Positions 18,969 through 27,794 of a DNA stretch of 64,000 bases are shown here, one piece after another; within the stretch, counting starts at the first letter, position 1, and each line of letters opens with the position of its first letter. The stretch comes from Sulfitobacter sp. DSM 110093 (GTDB lineage Bacteria > Pseudomonadota > Alphaproteobacteria > Rhodobacterales > Rhodobacteraceae), in contig NZ_CP085167.1 of NCBI RefSeq assembly GCF_022788715.1, forward strand, positions 865,001 to 929,000. The letters run 5' to 3'. Under the pieces are notes generated by a model. The model ran no database searches, had not been told where the DNA came from, and saw only the letters and a list, made by a program, of their open reading frames with translations. A program made the position numbers and the translations under genes.

Positions 18969-19639
18969 TATCGCGCCTTTCTCGGCATCGGTATGGCCAC
19001 CGGCTGTGGCCCTGTAAGTACCGCGCATGCGTCCGGCCCCATCAGATCACATAGCACCTGAGACTGGCTGCGTAGCCCCCCAGTATAAGTGCCGTAGGCA
19101 GGCATAATTAGCCGCGCAGTGTCAAATAGAAAGGCGGGGCGCGAAATGCTGCGCCCGCGCGCGCGGATCGACGCTTTGGGATGATAATGGCCCGATACTT
19201 CGCCGCAACTGCCCGGTTCGGCAATATGCCGGAAAGTAAGCGGCCCCAGCGTAAGGGTACTCAAATGCGTGCCGCCCAGCCCAACCGGACCGGGATCATG
19301 ATTGCCCTCAATCCAATCCCATTGCCGGCCGGCTTGCAGACCTAGTATCCACAGCCGCTCTTCTTTAGGCAGCGCTTGCGCGGCCCCCAAATCATCAAAA
19401 CTATCTCCAAGACAAACCACTTGCCGCGCCTGCGTGAAAGTCAAATCCGCGGCCAAACGATTCAACGTGTCGCGCGTTTCATAAGGCGGCAACGCCGACC
19501 CGCCACGTCGAACGATCCGCTCTGACTTGCCCAAATGCAGATCGCTTACACAAAGCAGATCCCGCTCGCGCCACCAAAGCGCGCCAGAGCCAAGCGCGGT
19601 AAGCGCCGCGCCGACGAAGGAAAAATCAAACCCGTTCAT
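18968..19639 (-). CDS. pdeM: ligase-associated DNA damage response endonuclease PdeM
   Basis: PdeM is a small calcineurin-type metallophosphoesterase found beside a helicase, an ATP-dependent DNA ligase and an exonuclease in many proteobacteria. The 223-residue product has the metal motifs in order: SDLHLGKSERI near residue 32, CLGDSFDDLG near residue 75, EGNHDPG near 112 and SGHYHPKAS near 149. The LHLGK form is characteristic of PdeM. The helicase partner is 286 bases upstream on the same strand, but the ligase and exonuclease are not in this window. Confidence 0.9.
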   Translation of the reverse strand: MNGFDFSFVGAALTALGSGALWWRERDLLCVSDLHLGKSERIVRRGGSALPPYETRDTLNRLAADLTFTQARQVVCLGDSFDDLGAAQALPKEERLWILGLQAGRQWDWIEGNHDPGPVGLGGTHLSTLTLGPLTFRHIAEPGSCGEVSGHYHPKASIRARGRSISRPAFLFDTARLIMPAYGTYTGGLRSQSQVLCDLMGPDACAVLTGPQPVAIPMPRKAR

Positions 19640-19718
19640 CCTTTGTTCATCTGGGATCGCCGCTGATTTGGCAAGGGGCCAACCGCAAGTGTCGGAGAGG
19701 CAGAAAAGGCAACGCAGC

Positions 19719-19739
19719 GGTATTTAAGAAAGGATGAAA
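19719..19739 (-). repeat. dispersed motif copy 1 (reverse)
   Basis: Read on the minus strand this is TTTCATCCTTTCTTAAATAC followed by CG. It matches copies at 19871-19892 and 53516-53537. It lies between the helicase and pdeM genes and also forms the outer arm of the inverted repeat 19729-19799. Confidence 0.7.
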
Positions 19740-19799
19740 TGCAGAAAGCGTGCCCCGAGATCGAGCGGTAACTTGATCTGAGGCACGCCTTCATCCTTT
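19729..19799. repeat. long three-part inverted repeat between helicase and pdeM
   Basis: Three nested arms pair: AAAGGATGAA 19729-19738 with TTCATCCTTT 19790-19799, GCGTGCC 19748-19754 with GGCACGC 19782-19788, and AGATC 19758-19762 with GATCT 19775-19779. The left side has a nine-base bulge between the first two arms and the right side a single base or none. On the minus strand the helicase message would read through it before pdeM. It could be a processing site, an attenuating structure or a small mobile repeat. Confidence 0.7.
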
Positions 19800-19870
19800 G
19801 CGGTCATCGGCTCCGCAGCCTGTACCGCAGGGAAGACATGCGCGAGGATGGTTAAAGAACTCTTAATCAG

Positions 19871-19892
19871 CTTCATCCTTTTTCAAATACCG
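19871..19892 (+). repeat. dispersed motif copy 2
   Basis: CTTCATCCTTTTTCAAATAC then CG, 34 bases past the 3' end of the helicase gene. It differs from the 53516 copy at only two positions, and those are C/T changes. Confidence 0.7.
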
Positions 19893-19925
19893 TGCACCAC
19901 CTGACCGCACGCGCAGTCATTGAGT

Positions 19926-22379
19926 TCAGCCGCCCGTCCGCCAGCGCGGCTGATCTGAGGGCGGCGGGGTCAGTTGTGCAAGACCCGACGCTTCCATCAG
20001 CCTTTCGGCTTCTTGCGCCAACATGCGTTCTTGGCCGGCCCCTTCGACCGGCACGCGGCCCATTTCCAAGAAAAGCGGTGCGGCCAACGGACTGACACGG
20101 GTCAATTTGCGGTGGGTGATGCGTCCGGCAATACGGGCCAGCATTTCTTCGATGCGTCCAAAGTCCACTAGTCCGCTCAGCGCCTCTTCGCGGGTGATGT
20201 CGAGCATCAGGTGGTCCGGTTCATAGCGGTAAAGCGTGTCATAAAGGATGTCGCTGGAGAACGTTGTTTGGCGTCCAGACTTGCGGGCCTGCGGACCGTT
20301 GCGCTCAATCAGTCCGGCAATGGTCGCGGCGGCACGGAAGGTGCGTTTCATCACGGCGTTGCCTGCAAGCCAACTGTCGAGACCTTCGTGTAGCAAGGCG
20401 GGGTCAAGCAGCAGTGCAGGGTCTTCAACAGGGGACAACCCCCAGATGAGAGTGGCATAGTCGGTGGCGACAAAACCTAAGGGGCGCAGGCCGAGGTCTT
20501 CCATGCGTTTGGTCAGCAGCAGGCCTAGGGTTTGCTGGCCATTACGTCCGGCAAAGCCGTAGAACACAGTTTGTTCGGCCATGTCATGGGGGAAGCTTTC
20601 AACAAGCAGAGTACCCGGTTGCGGCAATTGGCTGATCTCGCGTTGGAGACTCAGCCATTCAGCGGTGTGGGACGGAAGCTCAGGCCAGCTGTCTTGCGTA
20701 AACATCCGCTGCACGCGGGCGGAAAGCTGGGTAGACGTCGCGAATTTGGTGCCGCCGAAAGTGGCCACTTTGGGCTTTTTCGCGGCGTTGCGGCTGACTT
20801 CGACCACGGTTTCACGCAGCCCTTCGTAGCGTACGATTTGGCCGCCGATCAGAAAGGTGTCGCCTTTGGTGAGCGTTGCGGCAAAGCCTTCTTCGATTTC
20901 GCCCAGCGGTTTGCCGCCGCGGTTGCGTTTCATGCGGACCTTCAGCTTATCGGTATCTTGGATCGTGCCGATGTTCATGCGGATGCGTTGTGCGGCGCGC
21001 GGATCACGCAATTGCCACTGGCCGTCTGGGCGTTGCAGCAGGCGTTGCCAACGGTCGTAGGCGCGCAGGGCGTAGCCGCCGGTGGCGCAGAAGTCGAGGC
21101 AGGCGTCGAAGTCGGCGCGGGACAGGGCGGCGTAGGCCCCAGCTGAGCGGACTTGGGCGAAAAGATCATTAACGTCGAAGGGACCGGCGCAGGCGGCGAT
21201 GAGGATGTGTTGGCAAAGCACATCGCGCGGGCCGGGGCCGCGGGGATCACCGTCGAGCGCGCCTTCGAGCACGGCCTCTAGCGCGGCCACGCATTCGACC
21301 ACTTCAAAGCGGTTGGCAGGTACCAAAAGCGCCTTGGAGGGTGCGTTGTAGCGGTGGTTGGCGCGGCCGATGCGTTGGACCAGTCGTTTTACGTTTTTGG
21401 GGGCGCCGATCTGGATGATAAGGTCGACGTCGCCCCAGTCGATGCCAAGATCAAGCGTGCCTGTGCAAACGATGGCGCGCAGATCGCCGCGCACCATGGC
21501 GGCTTCGACCTTTTCTCGTTGGGCGCGATCCAAGCTGCCGTGGTGGATGGCGATCGGCAGGGCGTCTTCATTGGCGAGCCAGAGGTTGTGAAAGAAAATC
21601 TCGGCCTGCGCGCGGGTGTTGTGGAAGATCAGCGTGGTTTTGTGTTGGCGCACTTGCTCAAGGACAGCCGGGATCGAATATGCAGCACCGCCCCCGGCCC
21701 AAGGCGGGGCCTCTTCGGTGTGTAGCATCTGGATATCAGGGGCCGGGCCGGGGTCTGCCAGCAGCACTTCGCAAGGATCGGGGTGGCGGGCCATCAGGTG
21801 GGCGATGGCGGCGGGGTCTTCGACCGTGGCCGAGAGGCCCACCCGTTTGAGGCCGGGGCAGAGGGCTTGAAGACGGGTCAGCGCCAGCATCAACTGATCG
21901 CCTCGTTTGCTTTCGGCGAGGGCGTGGATTTCGTCGATCACCACGCGTTTGAGCCCGCGAAAGGTGCGGGCCGCGTCCTCGTAGGAGGTGAGCAGAGCAA
22001 GGCTTTCTGGTGTGGTCAGCAGGATGTGCGGCGGGTCAGCCCGTTGGCGGCGGCGGCGCGATTGCGAGGTGTCGCCGGTACGGTCTTCGATGCGGATGGG
22101 CAGGCCCATTTCCTCGACCGGGCGGGTCAGGTTGCGTTTGATATCCGCCGCCAGCGCTTTGAGGGGGGAGATATAAAGCGTGTGCATCCCCTCGTGTTCT
22201 TCCTCGGCCAGATCAACGAGGGTGGGCAGGAAACCCGCCAGCGTTTTACCGCCGCCTGTGGGGGCGATAAGCAGCAGGGCGGGGGCATCGGCACGGTCCA
22301 GCATCTCTTGCTGGTGCGGGTGCAGGGACCAGCCGTTCTGGGCGAACCAATCGGCGAATTTGGGGGGGAGGGCGCGCAT
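19926..22379 (-). CDS. ligase-associated DEXH-box helicase (Lhr-like)
   Basis: This 817-residue superfamily 2 helicase belongs to the Lhr-like group that accompanies PdeM and bacterial ATP-dependent ligases in DNA repair. Walker A is APTGGGKT near residue 42, motif II is VVIDEIHAL near 148, motif III is LSATVEDP, and motif VI is QRIGRANHR. After the two RecA domains come the winged-helix and C-terminal region (NIGTIQDTDKLKVRM, then GDTFLIGGQIVRYEGLRE) typical of Lhr. I use ATG 22379; a TTG three codons earlier is less likely. It is the first gene of a short transcript ending in pdeM and the thioesterase. Confidence 0.9.
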   Translation of the reverse strand: MRALPPKFADWFAQNGWSLHPHQQEMLDRADAPALLLIAPTGGGKTLAGFLPTLVDLAEEEHEGMHTLYISPLKALAADIKRNLTRPVEEMGLPIRIEDRTGDTSQSRRRRQRADPPHILLTTPESLALLTSYEDAARTFRGLKRVVIDEIHALAESKRGDQLMLALTRLQALCPGLKRVGLSATVEDPAAIAHLMARHPDPCEVLLADPGPAPDIQMLHTEEAPPWAGGGAAYSIPAVLEQVRQHKTTLIFHNTRAQAEIFFHNLWLANEDALPIAIHHGSLDRAQREKVEAAMVRGDLRAIVCTGTLDLGIDWGDVDLIIQIGAPKNVKRLVQRIGRANHRYNAPSKALLVPANRFEVVECVAALEAVLEGALDGDPRGPGPRDVLCQHILIAACAGPFDVNDLFAQVRSAGAYAALSRADFDACLDFCATGGYALRAYDRWQRLLQRPDGQWQLRDPRAAQRIRMNIGTIQDTDKLKVRMKRNRGGKPLGEIEEGFAATLTKGDTFLIGGQIVRYEGLRETVVEVSRNAAKKPKVATFGGTKFATSTQLSARVQRMFTQDSWPELPSHTAEWLSLQREISQLPQPGTLLVESFPHDMAEQTVFYGFAGRNGQQTLGLLLTKRMEDLGLRPLGFVATDYATLIWGLSPVEDPALLLDPALLHEGLDSWLAGNAVMKRTFRAAATIAGLIERNGPQARKSGRQTTFSSDILYDTLYRYEPDHLMLDITREEALSGLVDFGRIEEMLARIAGRITHRKLTRVSPLAAPLFLEMGRVPVEGAGQERMLAQEAERLMEASGLAQLTPPPSDQPRWRTGG

Positions 22380-22424
22380 GATTGCCAATATAGTATCGGC
22401 AGGCCGTGGGGCCAGCGGCTGGGG

Positions 22425-23732
22425 CTATTTAACGATCACCTCATCGCGGACGAACATGTTTGCCCAGGCGCGGTCCACCAGATCGGGGTTCATTTGATAG
22501 GGGATGCCTTCGAAATCGCAAATGGCGATCATCTGGTCGATCAGGAAGTTCGGCTGATAGTTCGCATAGACGTTGTCGATGGTTGGGTATTTCACCTTGA
22601 GCAGATGGATCAGCGTCGCCTCGTCCAGTGGCATGCCGCGTTTGCGGGCGACCATGGCAAAGATCTTGAGGAAGTTCTCTTGGTCCGGGCCGTCGATCTT
22701 GATCTTGAAAAAGATACGTCGCAGGGCCGCTTGGTCGAAAATCTCATTCGGGTGGAAGTTGGTGGAGAAGATCACCAGCGTGTCGAAGGGCACCTCAAAT
22801 TTTTCGCCCGATTGCAGGGCGAGGATGTCTTTGCTTTCCTCAAGCGGCACGATCCAGCGGTTGATGATGCTTTGCGGTGGCTCTTTCTGGCGGCCAAGGT
22901 CGTCGACGATGAAAATACCGCCCGTGGCCTTGAGTTGCAGCGGGGCCTGATAGGTCCGCGCCGTGGGGTTGTACACCAGATCGAGCATGTCGAGCGTCAG
23001 TTCGCCGCCGGTGATGACGGTGGGGCGTTCGCAGCAGACATAGCGGGCGTCATAACGCGTGATCCGGCGCAGGGAAGTGGGGTCTTGGACCTGCGCCTCG
23101 GCGGCGGAATGCACGATGGGATCATAGACGGTAATCACTTGGCCGGCGTATTCGATGGCGCGTGGCACATAGACCTTATCGCCCAAAGCATCTCGTATGC
23201 CGTTGGAAATGCTAGATTTACCATTTCCGGGAGGGCCGTACATCAAGATTGACCGTCCGGCAGAGACGGCGGGGCCAAGATGGTCCAGCAGGCTGTCGGG
23301 CAACACCAGATGGCCCATAGCTCCGGTCAGTTGATCGCGGGTGATTTGCAGATTGCGTACGGATTGGCGTTTGACCTGCTCGCGGTAAACCTCAAGCGGG
23401 ACGGGCATGGCACCGAAATATTCGGATTGCGCCAGCGCATCCAAGGCGCGCGCTTTGCCAGCATCGGTAAGCTGATAGCCCATTTCATTGCCGCTGGTTG
23501 CACTTAGCGTGCCTGTTGCCTCAAGCAGGCGCTGACCGCGGGCTTGATCGACCATTTCTTGCGTGACTTGGGTCGGCAGGCACAGCGCTTGGGCCAGATC
23601 GCTGACCATTTCGACGTTCTTGCGGAAGATCGTTTTCAGAAGGATGTCGCGCATCATCACGATGGGCAGTTTCATATCCTCCAACCGCTTGGGGGGCGGC
23701 GGGGCAAGCACTGTGCTGGTCGGGGCGTTCAT
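22425..23732 (-). CDS. AAA family ATPase linked to the Tad locus
   Basis: The 435-residue protein starts at ATG 23732, seven bases after AAGGAAG. The N-terminal 150 residues include a helical, winged-helix-like part (MVSDLAQALCLPTQVTQEMV) and a linker. The ATPase core has Walker A YGPPGNGKSS with Lys172, Walker B GIFIVDDLGR, and an IFSTNFHPNEIFDQAALRRI sensor region ending in a conserved Arg. This is the MoxR/dynein-related style of AAA+ fold. It follows the prepilin peptidase gene by 124 bases in the pilus gene direction, so a chaperone role in pilus assembly is plausible, but that is inference. Confidence 0.8.
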   Translation of the reverse strand: MNAPTSTVLAPPPPKRLEDMKLPIVMMRDILLKTIFRKNVEMVSDLAQALCLPTQVTQEMVDQARGQRLLEATGTLSATSGNEMGYQLTDAGKARALDALAQSEYFGAMPVPLEVYREQVKRQSVRNLQITRDQLTGAMGHLVLPDSLLDHLGPAVSAGRSILMYGPPGNGKSSISNGIRDALGDKVYVPRAIEYAGQVITVYDPIVHSAAEAQVQDPTSLRRITRYDARYVCCERPTVITGGELTLDMLDLVYNPTARTYQAPLQLKATGGIFIVDDLGRQKEPPQSIINRWIVPLEESKDILALQSGEKFEVPFDTLVIFSTNFHPNEIFDQAALRRIFFKIKIDGPDQENFLKIFAMVARKRGMPLDEATLIHLLKVKYPTIDNVYANYQPNFLIDQMIAICDFEGIPYQMNPDLVDRAWANMFVRDEVIVK

Positions 23733-23856
23733 CAATGGCTTCCTTGAAAGGGCGGCGCGCTGCGGTTCAATTACTGTGCAACGTAATTATTGAATATGGC
23801 GTGAATGTGGATGGCCGAAGCGACAATTGGGGCAGCATATCTGGCCGATGTCATCG

Positions 23857-24351
23857 TTAGACGCCGTAAACAGCCCCCAAGATTAGATAAAGACCCAGTG
23901 TGGTGCCGAGGGCGAGGCCCATGGGGAATTTCTTGGTTTCCTGCCAGCTTTGCCAATCGGGGGCGAGGCGGCGCAGGGGGGTGTATTTCACCCCACGGTG
24001 CGTGGCAGCGGCGGCCAGAAGGGTGGCCATGAAAAGCATCATCAGCAGACGCAGATCGCCCATGGCGATAAAGGGCGTGGCAGCGGCGGCGAATTTGGCG
24101 TCTCCGGCACCCATGGCGCCAGCAGCGTTCAGCACGATGCCAACGACCAAGACGATGACAAGGCTCAGCAAGCGCCAGAGATAAGTCTCAAACGGCAGCA
24201 GACACAGACCCAACACCACGAAGATCGCGGTGAGTACCAAGACCGCCTGATTTGTAATGCGCATCTGCTTCATGTCGGTGAAAGCGACATAGAGGCAGAT
24301 CGGCAGGACGAAGGGCAGAAACCACAGGGCCGCCGTGGCAGAGATCGCCAT
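23857..24351 (-). CDS. cpaA: Flp prepilin peptidase CpaA/TadV
   Basis: An A24-family aspartic prepilin peptidase that removes the leader of Flp pilins at the inner membrane. The 164-residue protein is all helices with the two catalytic Asp in their motifs: Asp26 in FTDMKQMRI and Asp84 in the GAGDAKF (GxGD) segment. It lacks the N-methylase domain of PilD, as expected for TadV. It starts three bases after the TPR lipoprotein gene stops and presumably processes the two pilins at 34159-34635. Confidence 0.93.
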   Translation of the reverse strand: MAISATAALWFLPFVLPICLYVAFTDMKQMRITNQAVLVLTAIFVVLGLCLLPFETYLWRLLSLVIVLVVGIVLNAAGAMGAGDAKFAAAATPFIAMGDLRLLMMLFMATLLAAAATHRGVKYTPLRRLAPDWQSWQETKKFPMGLALGTTLGLYLILGAVYGV

Positions 24352-24354
24352 GGC

Positions 24355-25206
24355 TCAGCCGTTTTCCAACGCGCGCAAAGACCGGACGGCGGCTTCGAAG
24401 TGCTGAGGATGTGTGTCGATTGCTTCGCGCAGCAGGCCCTTGCCGGTCTCCACATCGCCGCGTTTGATCGCGGAAAGCGCCATCGTGTGCAAAAGCTGGG
24501 CGCGTTCGGACTGCTCCATCGGCATGACGGGCAGGGTGTAGTCGCGCTGTGCGGCGCGGGCCATGATGAGGTTGTTCTTGGCGGTGAATAGCGTGTTGTC
24601 CTGACGGATCGCCTCACCGAACAAACGCTCGGCTTCGGGGTAATCGCCGCGGGTCAGTTTGGAGTAGCCCCAGTTGTTCATCACGGCGGCGGGGGTGGTG
24701 GTGAGCCCAACGGCGATTTCATAGAAACTGTCGGCCCGGCTCCACTGCTCTTTGCTGTCGGCGACCATGGCTTCGAGCCGGTAGCGGGCGAATGTCTCAT
24801 GGGTGGGGGGGATGCCGTTCAGGACCGTTTCGGCCCGCGCCCAGTTGCCCGAGCGGATCAGCGCATCGGCCAGTTGCACGCTGTCTTCGGGCGTGGCGCC
24901 CTTCATCTTGGTGACCTTGTCCCATTCGCCCACGGCTTCGGTGGTGCGTTTGGCGCGCACGAGCGATGCGGCAAGCCCGCGCTGGTGGTCGATCCGGTCG
25001 GGGCTTTCCTTGACGGACCGCGCGAAGTAACTCACCGCCTCATTGGGGTCGGCTACGGTAAGCATCACGTCAGAAAGGTTGGTTTCATCCACCACATTGA
25101 CGTCCTTGAAGGCCCGCTCAACGGTGGCGTTCGCATCTTTTTCACCGCAGCCAGCAAGGGCGGTGACGCCTGCCATGCAGACGGCCAGAATGATTGGATG
25201 GCGCAT
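24355..25206 (-). CDS. TPR lipoprotein of the Tad locus (TadD-like)
   Basis: The 283-residue product has a lipoprotein signal peptide with lipobox LAGC (Cys20). The rest is built of tetratricopeptide-like helical repeats, with visible pairs around PNEAVSYFARSVKESPDRID, ALIRSGNWARAETVLNG and LTRGDYPEAERLFGEAIRQ. TadD lipoproteins help the secretin assemble in the outer membrane. It lies 27 bases after a second, smaller TadD-like gene. It could instead be a general TPR adaptor; which of the two is the true TadD is not clear. Confidence 0.85.
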   Translation of the reverse strand: MRHPIILAVCMAGVTALAGCGEKDANATVERAFKDVNVVDETNLSDVMLTVADPNEAVSYFARSVKESPDRIDHQRGLAASLVRAKRTTEAVGEWDKVTKMKGATPEDSVQLADALIRSGNWARAETVLNGIPPTHETFARYRLEAMVADSKEQWSRADSFYEIAVGLTTTPAAVMNNWGYSKLTRGDYPEAERLFGEAIRQDNTLFTAKNNLIMARAAQRDYTLPVMPMEQSERAQLLHTMALSAIKRGDVETGKGLLREAIDTHPQHFEAAVRSLRALENG

Positions 25207-25233
25207 TTTGCGTCCTTTTACTGCTCTGCCGGG

Positions 25234-25833
25234 TCATGGTGTCGGACGGATCAGGTAATCCCCGCTGCCGCGCCGCACCAATTTGTAATTATCTTCATTG
25301 ACTTCTGTTATAACAGATTTTTCCGTTTTTGCGAGCGCCAAGCGCAGATTGTCCCGGATTGCGTCACTTTCGCCATTATCCAGTGCATAGGCTTTGCGGA
25401 AAATCTGCTCGGCCTCGGCGGTTTGACCGCTTTCCATCAGTACAACGCCAAGGTTGTTCCAGACTTCCGGCTCGGCAGCGTCCTTCTCAACCGCGCGGCG
25501 CAGCAGGGTCTCGGCTTGACCCAACCGGCCCAGCCCAAGGTTGGCGCTGCCCAAAGCCGAGAGGATTTCGCCTGTCAGTCCGTGATCCAGCGCGGCGCGG
25601 TTGAAGGATTTGATGGCCAGTTCATGCTGTCCCGCTGCGATAAGCCGGTGACCCACTTCGATCCCGTCGACAGCCTCTGCTCGCTGATTTACGCCGGGGG
25701 CATAAAGATCATCGGGTTTCTTTGGCCCGCCGAACGCGGAAAAGCCGTCTGTCGAACAGGCGGCCAAAGCAAGGGCCAAGATCGGCCCGATGAAAACGGC
25801 GCGGGCGAGGCTGCGCCGAATTTTCTCCGTCAT
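25234..25833 (-). CDS. tadD: TadD-like TPR lipoprotein
   Basis: A 199-residue lipoprotein with lipobox LAAC (near residue 26) and TPR units, LIAAGQHELAIKSFNRAALD, LGLGRLGQAETLLRRAVE and LMESGQTAEAEQIFRKAYAL, as in TadD. TadD is an outer-membrane pilotin-like factor for the Tad secretin. Its ATG overlaps the tadC stop (TAATG). The C-terminal 30 residues are basic and probably extended. Confidence 0.87.
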   Translation of the reverse strand: MTEKIRRSLARAVFIGPILALALAACSTDGFSAFGGPKKPDDLYAPGVNQRAEAVDGIEVGHRLIAAGQHELAIKSFNRAALDHGLTGEILSALGSANLGLGRLGQAETLLRRAVEKDAAEPEVWNNLGVVLMESGQTAEAEQIFRKAYALDNGESDAIRDNLRLALAKTEKSVITEVNEDNYKLVRRGSGDYLIRPTP

Positions 25834-26813
25834 TAATTTCCTATCTGACCCAGTTTCGAGATGCCATGTGCCGACGGGCCGACCAGAATGATCAACAGCG
25901 GCGGTACGGTCAGGCCCATAGTGGCAAGGGTCATCTTGGTTGGCAACTTATTTGCTGCTTCTTCGGCGCGCATCACGCGCTTGTCGCGCATCTCTTCGGC
26001 ATAGACGCGCAGGGCGTCGGCCACGGATGTACCGAAAGCTGCTGATTGGATCAGCACGGTCACGAAGGAGGACACATCCTGCACACCGCAACGCTCCGCC
26101 ATATCGTTAAGCACGGTGACCTTGTCCTTACCGGCCTTGATCTCATAGGCGACCATCTCGAACTCTTCGGCCAACGCGAGGTAGGAGGCACGCAACTCAC
26201 GGCCGACGCGGACGATACATTGATCCAGAGATTGCCCGGCCTCGACACAGACCAGCATCATATCAAGCGCATCAGGAAAGCCGCGGGTGATCTCTTCTTT
26301 GCGGGAATCGACGCGGCGTCTGACCCAATACTTGGGCAGATAGTACCCGATCGCACCGGGACCGATCGCCCACATCATGGTCTGCTGGGTGGTCAGCCCT
26401 TCGCCGCCGCCCAAGACATTGGTATAGACCAGACCGCCCACCAGCCCGAGCATCCCAAGGGCAAACTGCGCAAAGTAGTAAAGCCGCACCGCATCGCGCG
26501 ACCGATAGCCCGCCTGACGCAGCATCAATTGTTTGGCGCTGAGTTCGGCCACGTCCTCGGGCTCAAGAAACTTGGCGAATTTCTGCAGCTGTGCGTTCTG
26601 GTCGGACTGGCGCAACTTCTCGCGCGCGCTATCGCCTGACGGGGCCGTGCTGGTGCGCTTGAGCTTGCTTAACGGGTCCTCTGGCTGGCGCAACATCAGC
26701 ACCAGTGTAATCGCCACCAACGCGACGCCCAATGTGCCGATGATGATAATCAAACCCATCGGCCCCAAGGCTTGGTTGATCTGATCGCTAAGCTGATTGA
26801 GAAATTCCATCAT
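25833..26813 (-). CDS. tadC: TadC inner-membrane platform protein
   Basis: A 326-residue GspF-type protein of the type II/IV secretion superfamily. It has an N-terminal helix (LIIIIGTLGVALVAITLVLML), a further pair around FAQFALGMLGLVGGLVY, the T2SSF cytoplasmic domain with GFPDALDMMLVCVEAGQSLD, and a C-terminal helix MGLTVPPLLIILVGPSAHG. It forms the inner-membrane platform with TadB, encoded just upstream with an eight-base gap. The partner motor is CpaF at 27795. Confidence 0.94.
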   Translation of the reverse strand: MMEFLNQLSDQINQALGPMGLIIIIGTLGVALVAITLVLMLRQPEDPLSKLKRTSTAPSGDSAREKLRQSDQNAQLQKFAKFLEPEDVAELSAKQLMLRQAGYRSRDAVRLYYFAQFALGMLGLVGGLVYTNVLGGGEGLTTQQTMMWAIGPGAIGYYLPKYWVRRRVDSRKEEITRGFPDALDMMLVCVEAGQSLDQCIVRVGRELRASYLALAEEFEMVAYEIKAGKDKVTVLNDMAERCGVQDVSSFVTVLIQSAAFGTSVADALRVYAEEMRDKRVMRAEEAANKLPTKMTLATMGLTVPPLLIILVGPSAHGISKLGQIGN

Positions 26814-26820
26814 CGGCCTC

Positions 26821-27783
26821 TCAGACTTTGATATTGGTAAGGATGCGCATCACGAACAGGTTCAGCACAAGGAAGATGCCCACAAGGAAACAGGCGGGAA
26901 TGAAGTAGGGGTGATCGCGCACTTCGTCGTAGTAATGCGGATCGCCAAGGTTGATCACCACCAGCGCGGCCAGCGGGAAGCCCGAGAGGAACTTGCCCGA
27001 CCATTTTGCCTCGGCGGTGATCGCTTTGACACGGCGGAACAGGCGGAAGCGGGCGCGGATCACCTTGGCCAGACCAGCGAGGATCTCAGCCAGATTGCCG
27101 CCCGATTGTTGCTGGATGGTCACGGCCACGGCGAGGAAGCGCAAATCCTGCATGTCGAGCCGTTCGGCCATGTCTTTCAGCGCTTCACCCAGATCGCGGC
27201 CATAGGCGGCCTCATCGGCGATCACCCCAAATTCCGAGGCAAGCGGGTCTTGGATTTCTTTGGACACGATCGAGATCGCGTTGGAAAATGGATGGCCCAC
27301 GCGCAGGCTGCGGACCATCAGCTCCACCGCATCGGGAAGCTGCTCTTCGATCATCGCCATGCGTTTGCCCGCTTTGTGCGACACCCAAAAGAACACCGCG
27401 CCGACACCCATCGCGATGGCCATAAGCGCCCGAACCGACACAGATGCATCAGTGCCAATCGTCAACCCCAGAAAGGCCACGGCGGCAAGACCTGCCATAA
27501 TCATCAAAAGTTGCTGTGGCGTGAAGGCAATCGCGGCCTTCTGCGCACGTTCTGACAGCAGGGAATAGAGCGGGATCGACTTGGCGTTCATATGCTGCTG
27601 CATTTCCTTGCGCAGCTTGTCCAAGACTTCCTCACGGCGGGCGCCTTTTTCCAGCATCTCAAGACGGCGGTTCACCCGACTGTTGAGGCTGATCGATTTG
27701 CCGAATGCGACAAGGTATAGCCCTTCGACCAGCACCAGGACGCCGATGAAGATCAGACCATAGATGATTGGTTCGGCACTCAT
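26821..27783 (-). CDS. tadB: TadB inner-membrane platform protein
   Basis: A 320-residue GspF-type platform protein. The N-terminal helix IIYGLIFIGVLVLVEGLYLV is followed by a pair of helices (LMIMAGLAAVAFLGLTIG and LMAIAMGVGAVFFWVS), the T2SSF domain with QLPDAVELMVRSLRVGHPFS and QQQSGGNLAEILAGLA, and two C-terminal helices. TadB and TadC together form the platform for pilin extrusion. The gene follows cpaF by eleven bases. Confidence 0.94.
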   Translation of the reverse strand: MSAEPIIYGLIFIGVLVLVEGLYLVAFGKSISLNSRVNRRLEMLEKGARREEVLDKLRKEMQQHMNAKSIPLYSLLSERAQKAAIAFTPQQLLMIMAGLAAVAFLGLTIGTDASVSVRALMAIAMGVGAVFFWVSHKAGKRMAMIEEQLPDAVELMVRSLRVGHPFSNAISIVSKEIQDPLASEFGVIADEAAYGRDLGEALKDMAERLDMQDLRFLAVAVTIQQQSGGNLAEILAGLAKVIRARFRLFRRVKAITAEAKWSGKFLSGFPLAALVVINLGDPHYYDEVRDHPYFIPACFLVGIFLVLNLFVMRILTNIKV

Positions 27784-27794
27784 TGCATCAATCC

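Noticed and set aside
19634..19645. fourth copy of the dispersed motif (TTCATCCTTTG)
   Set aside because: It covers only the first ten bases and coincides with the pdeM start codon, so it is probably chance.
21783..23252. 489-codon open frame opposite the helicase and AAA ATPase genes
   Set aside because: It spans two verified genes on the other strand and their gap and has no domain signature; long mirror frames are expected at this GC content.
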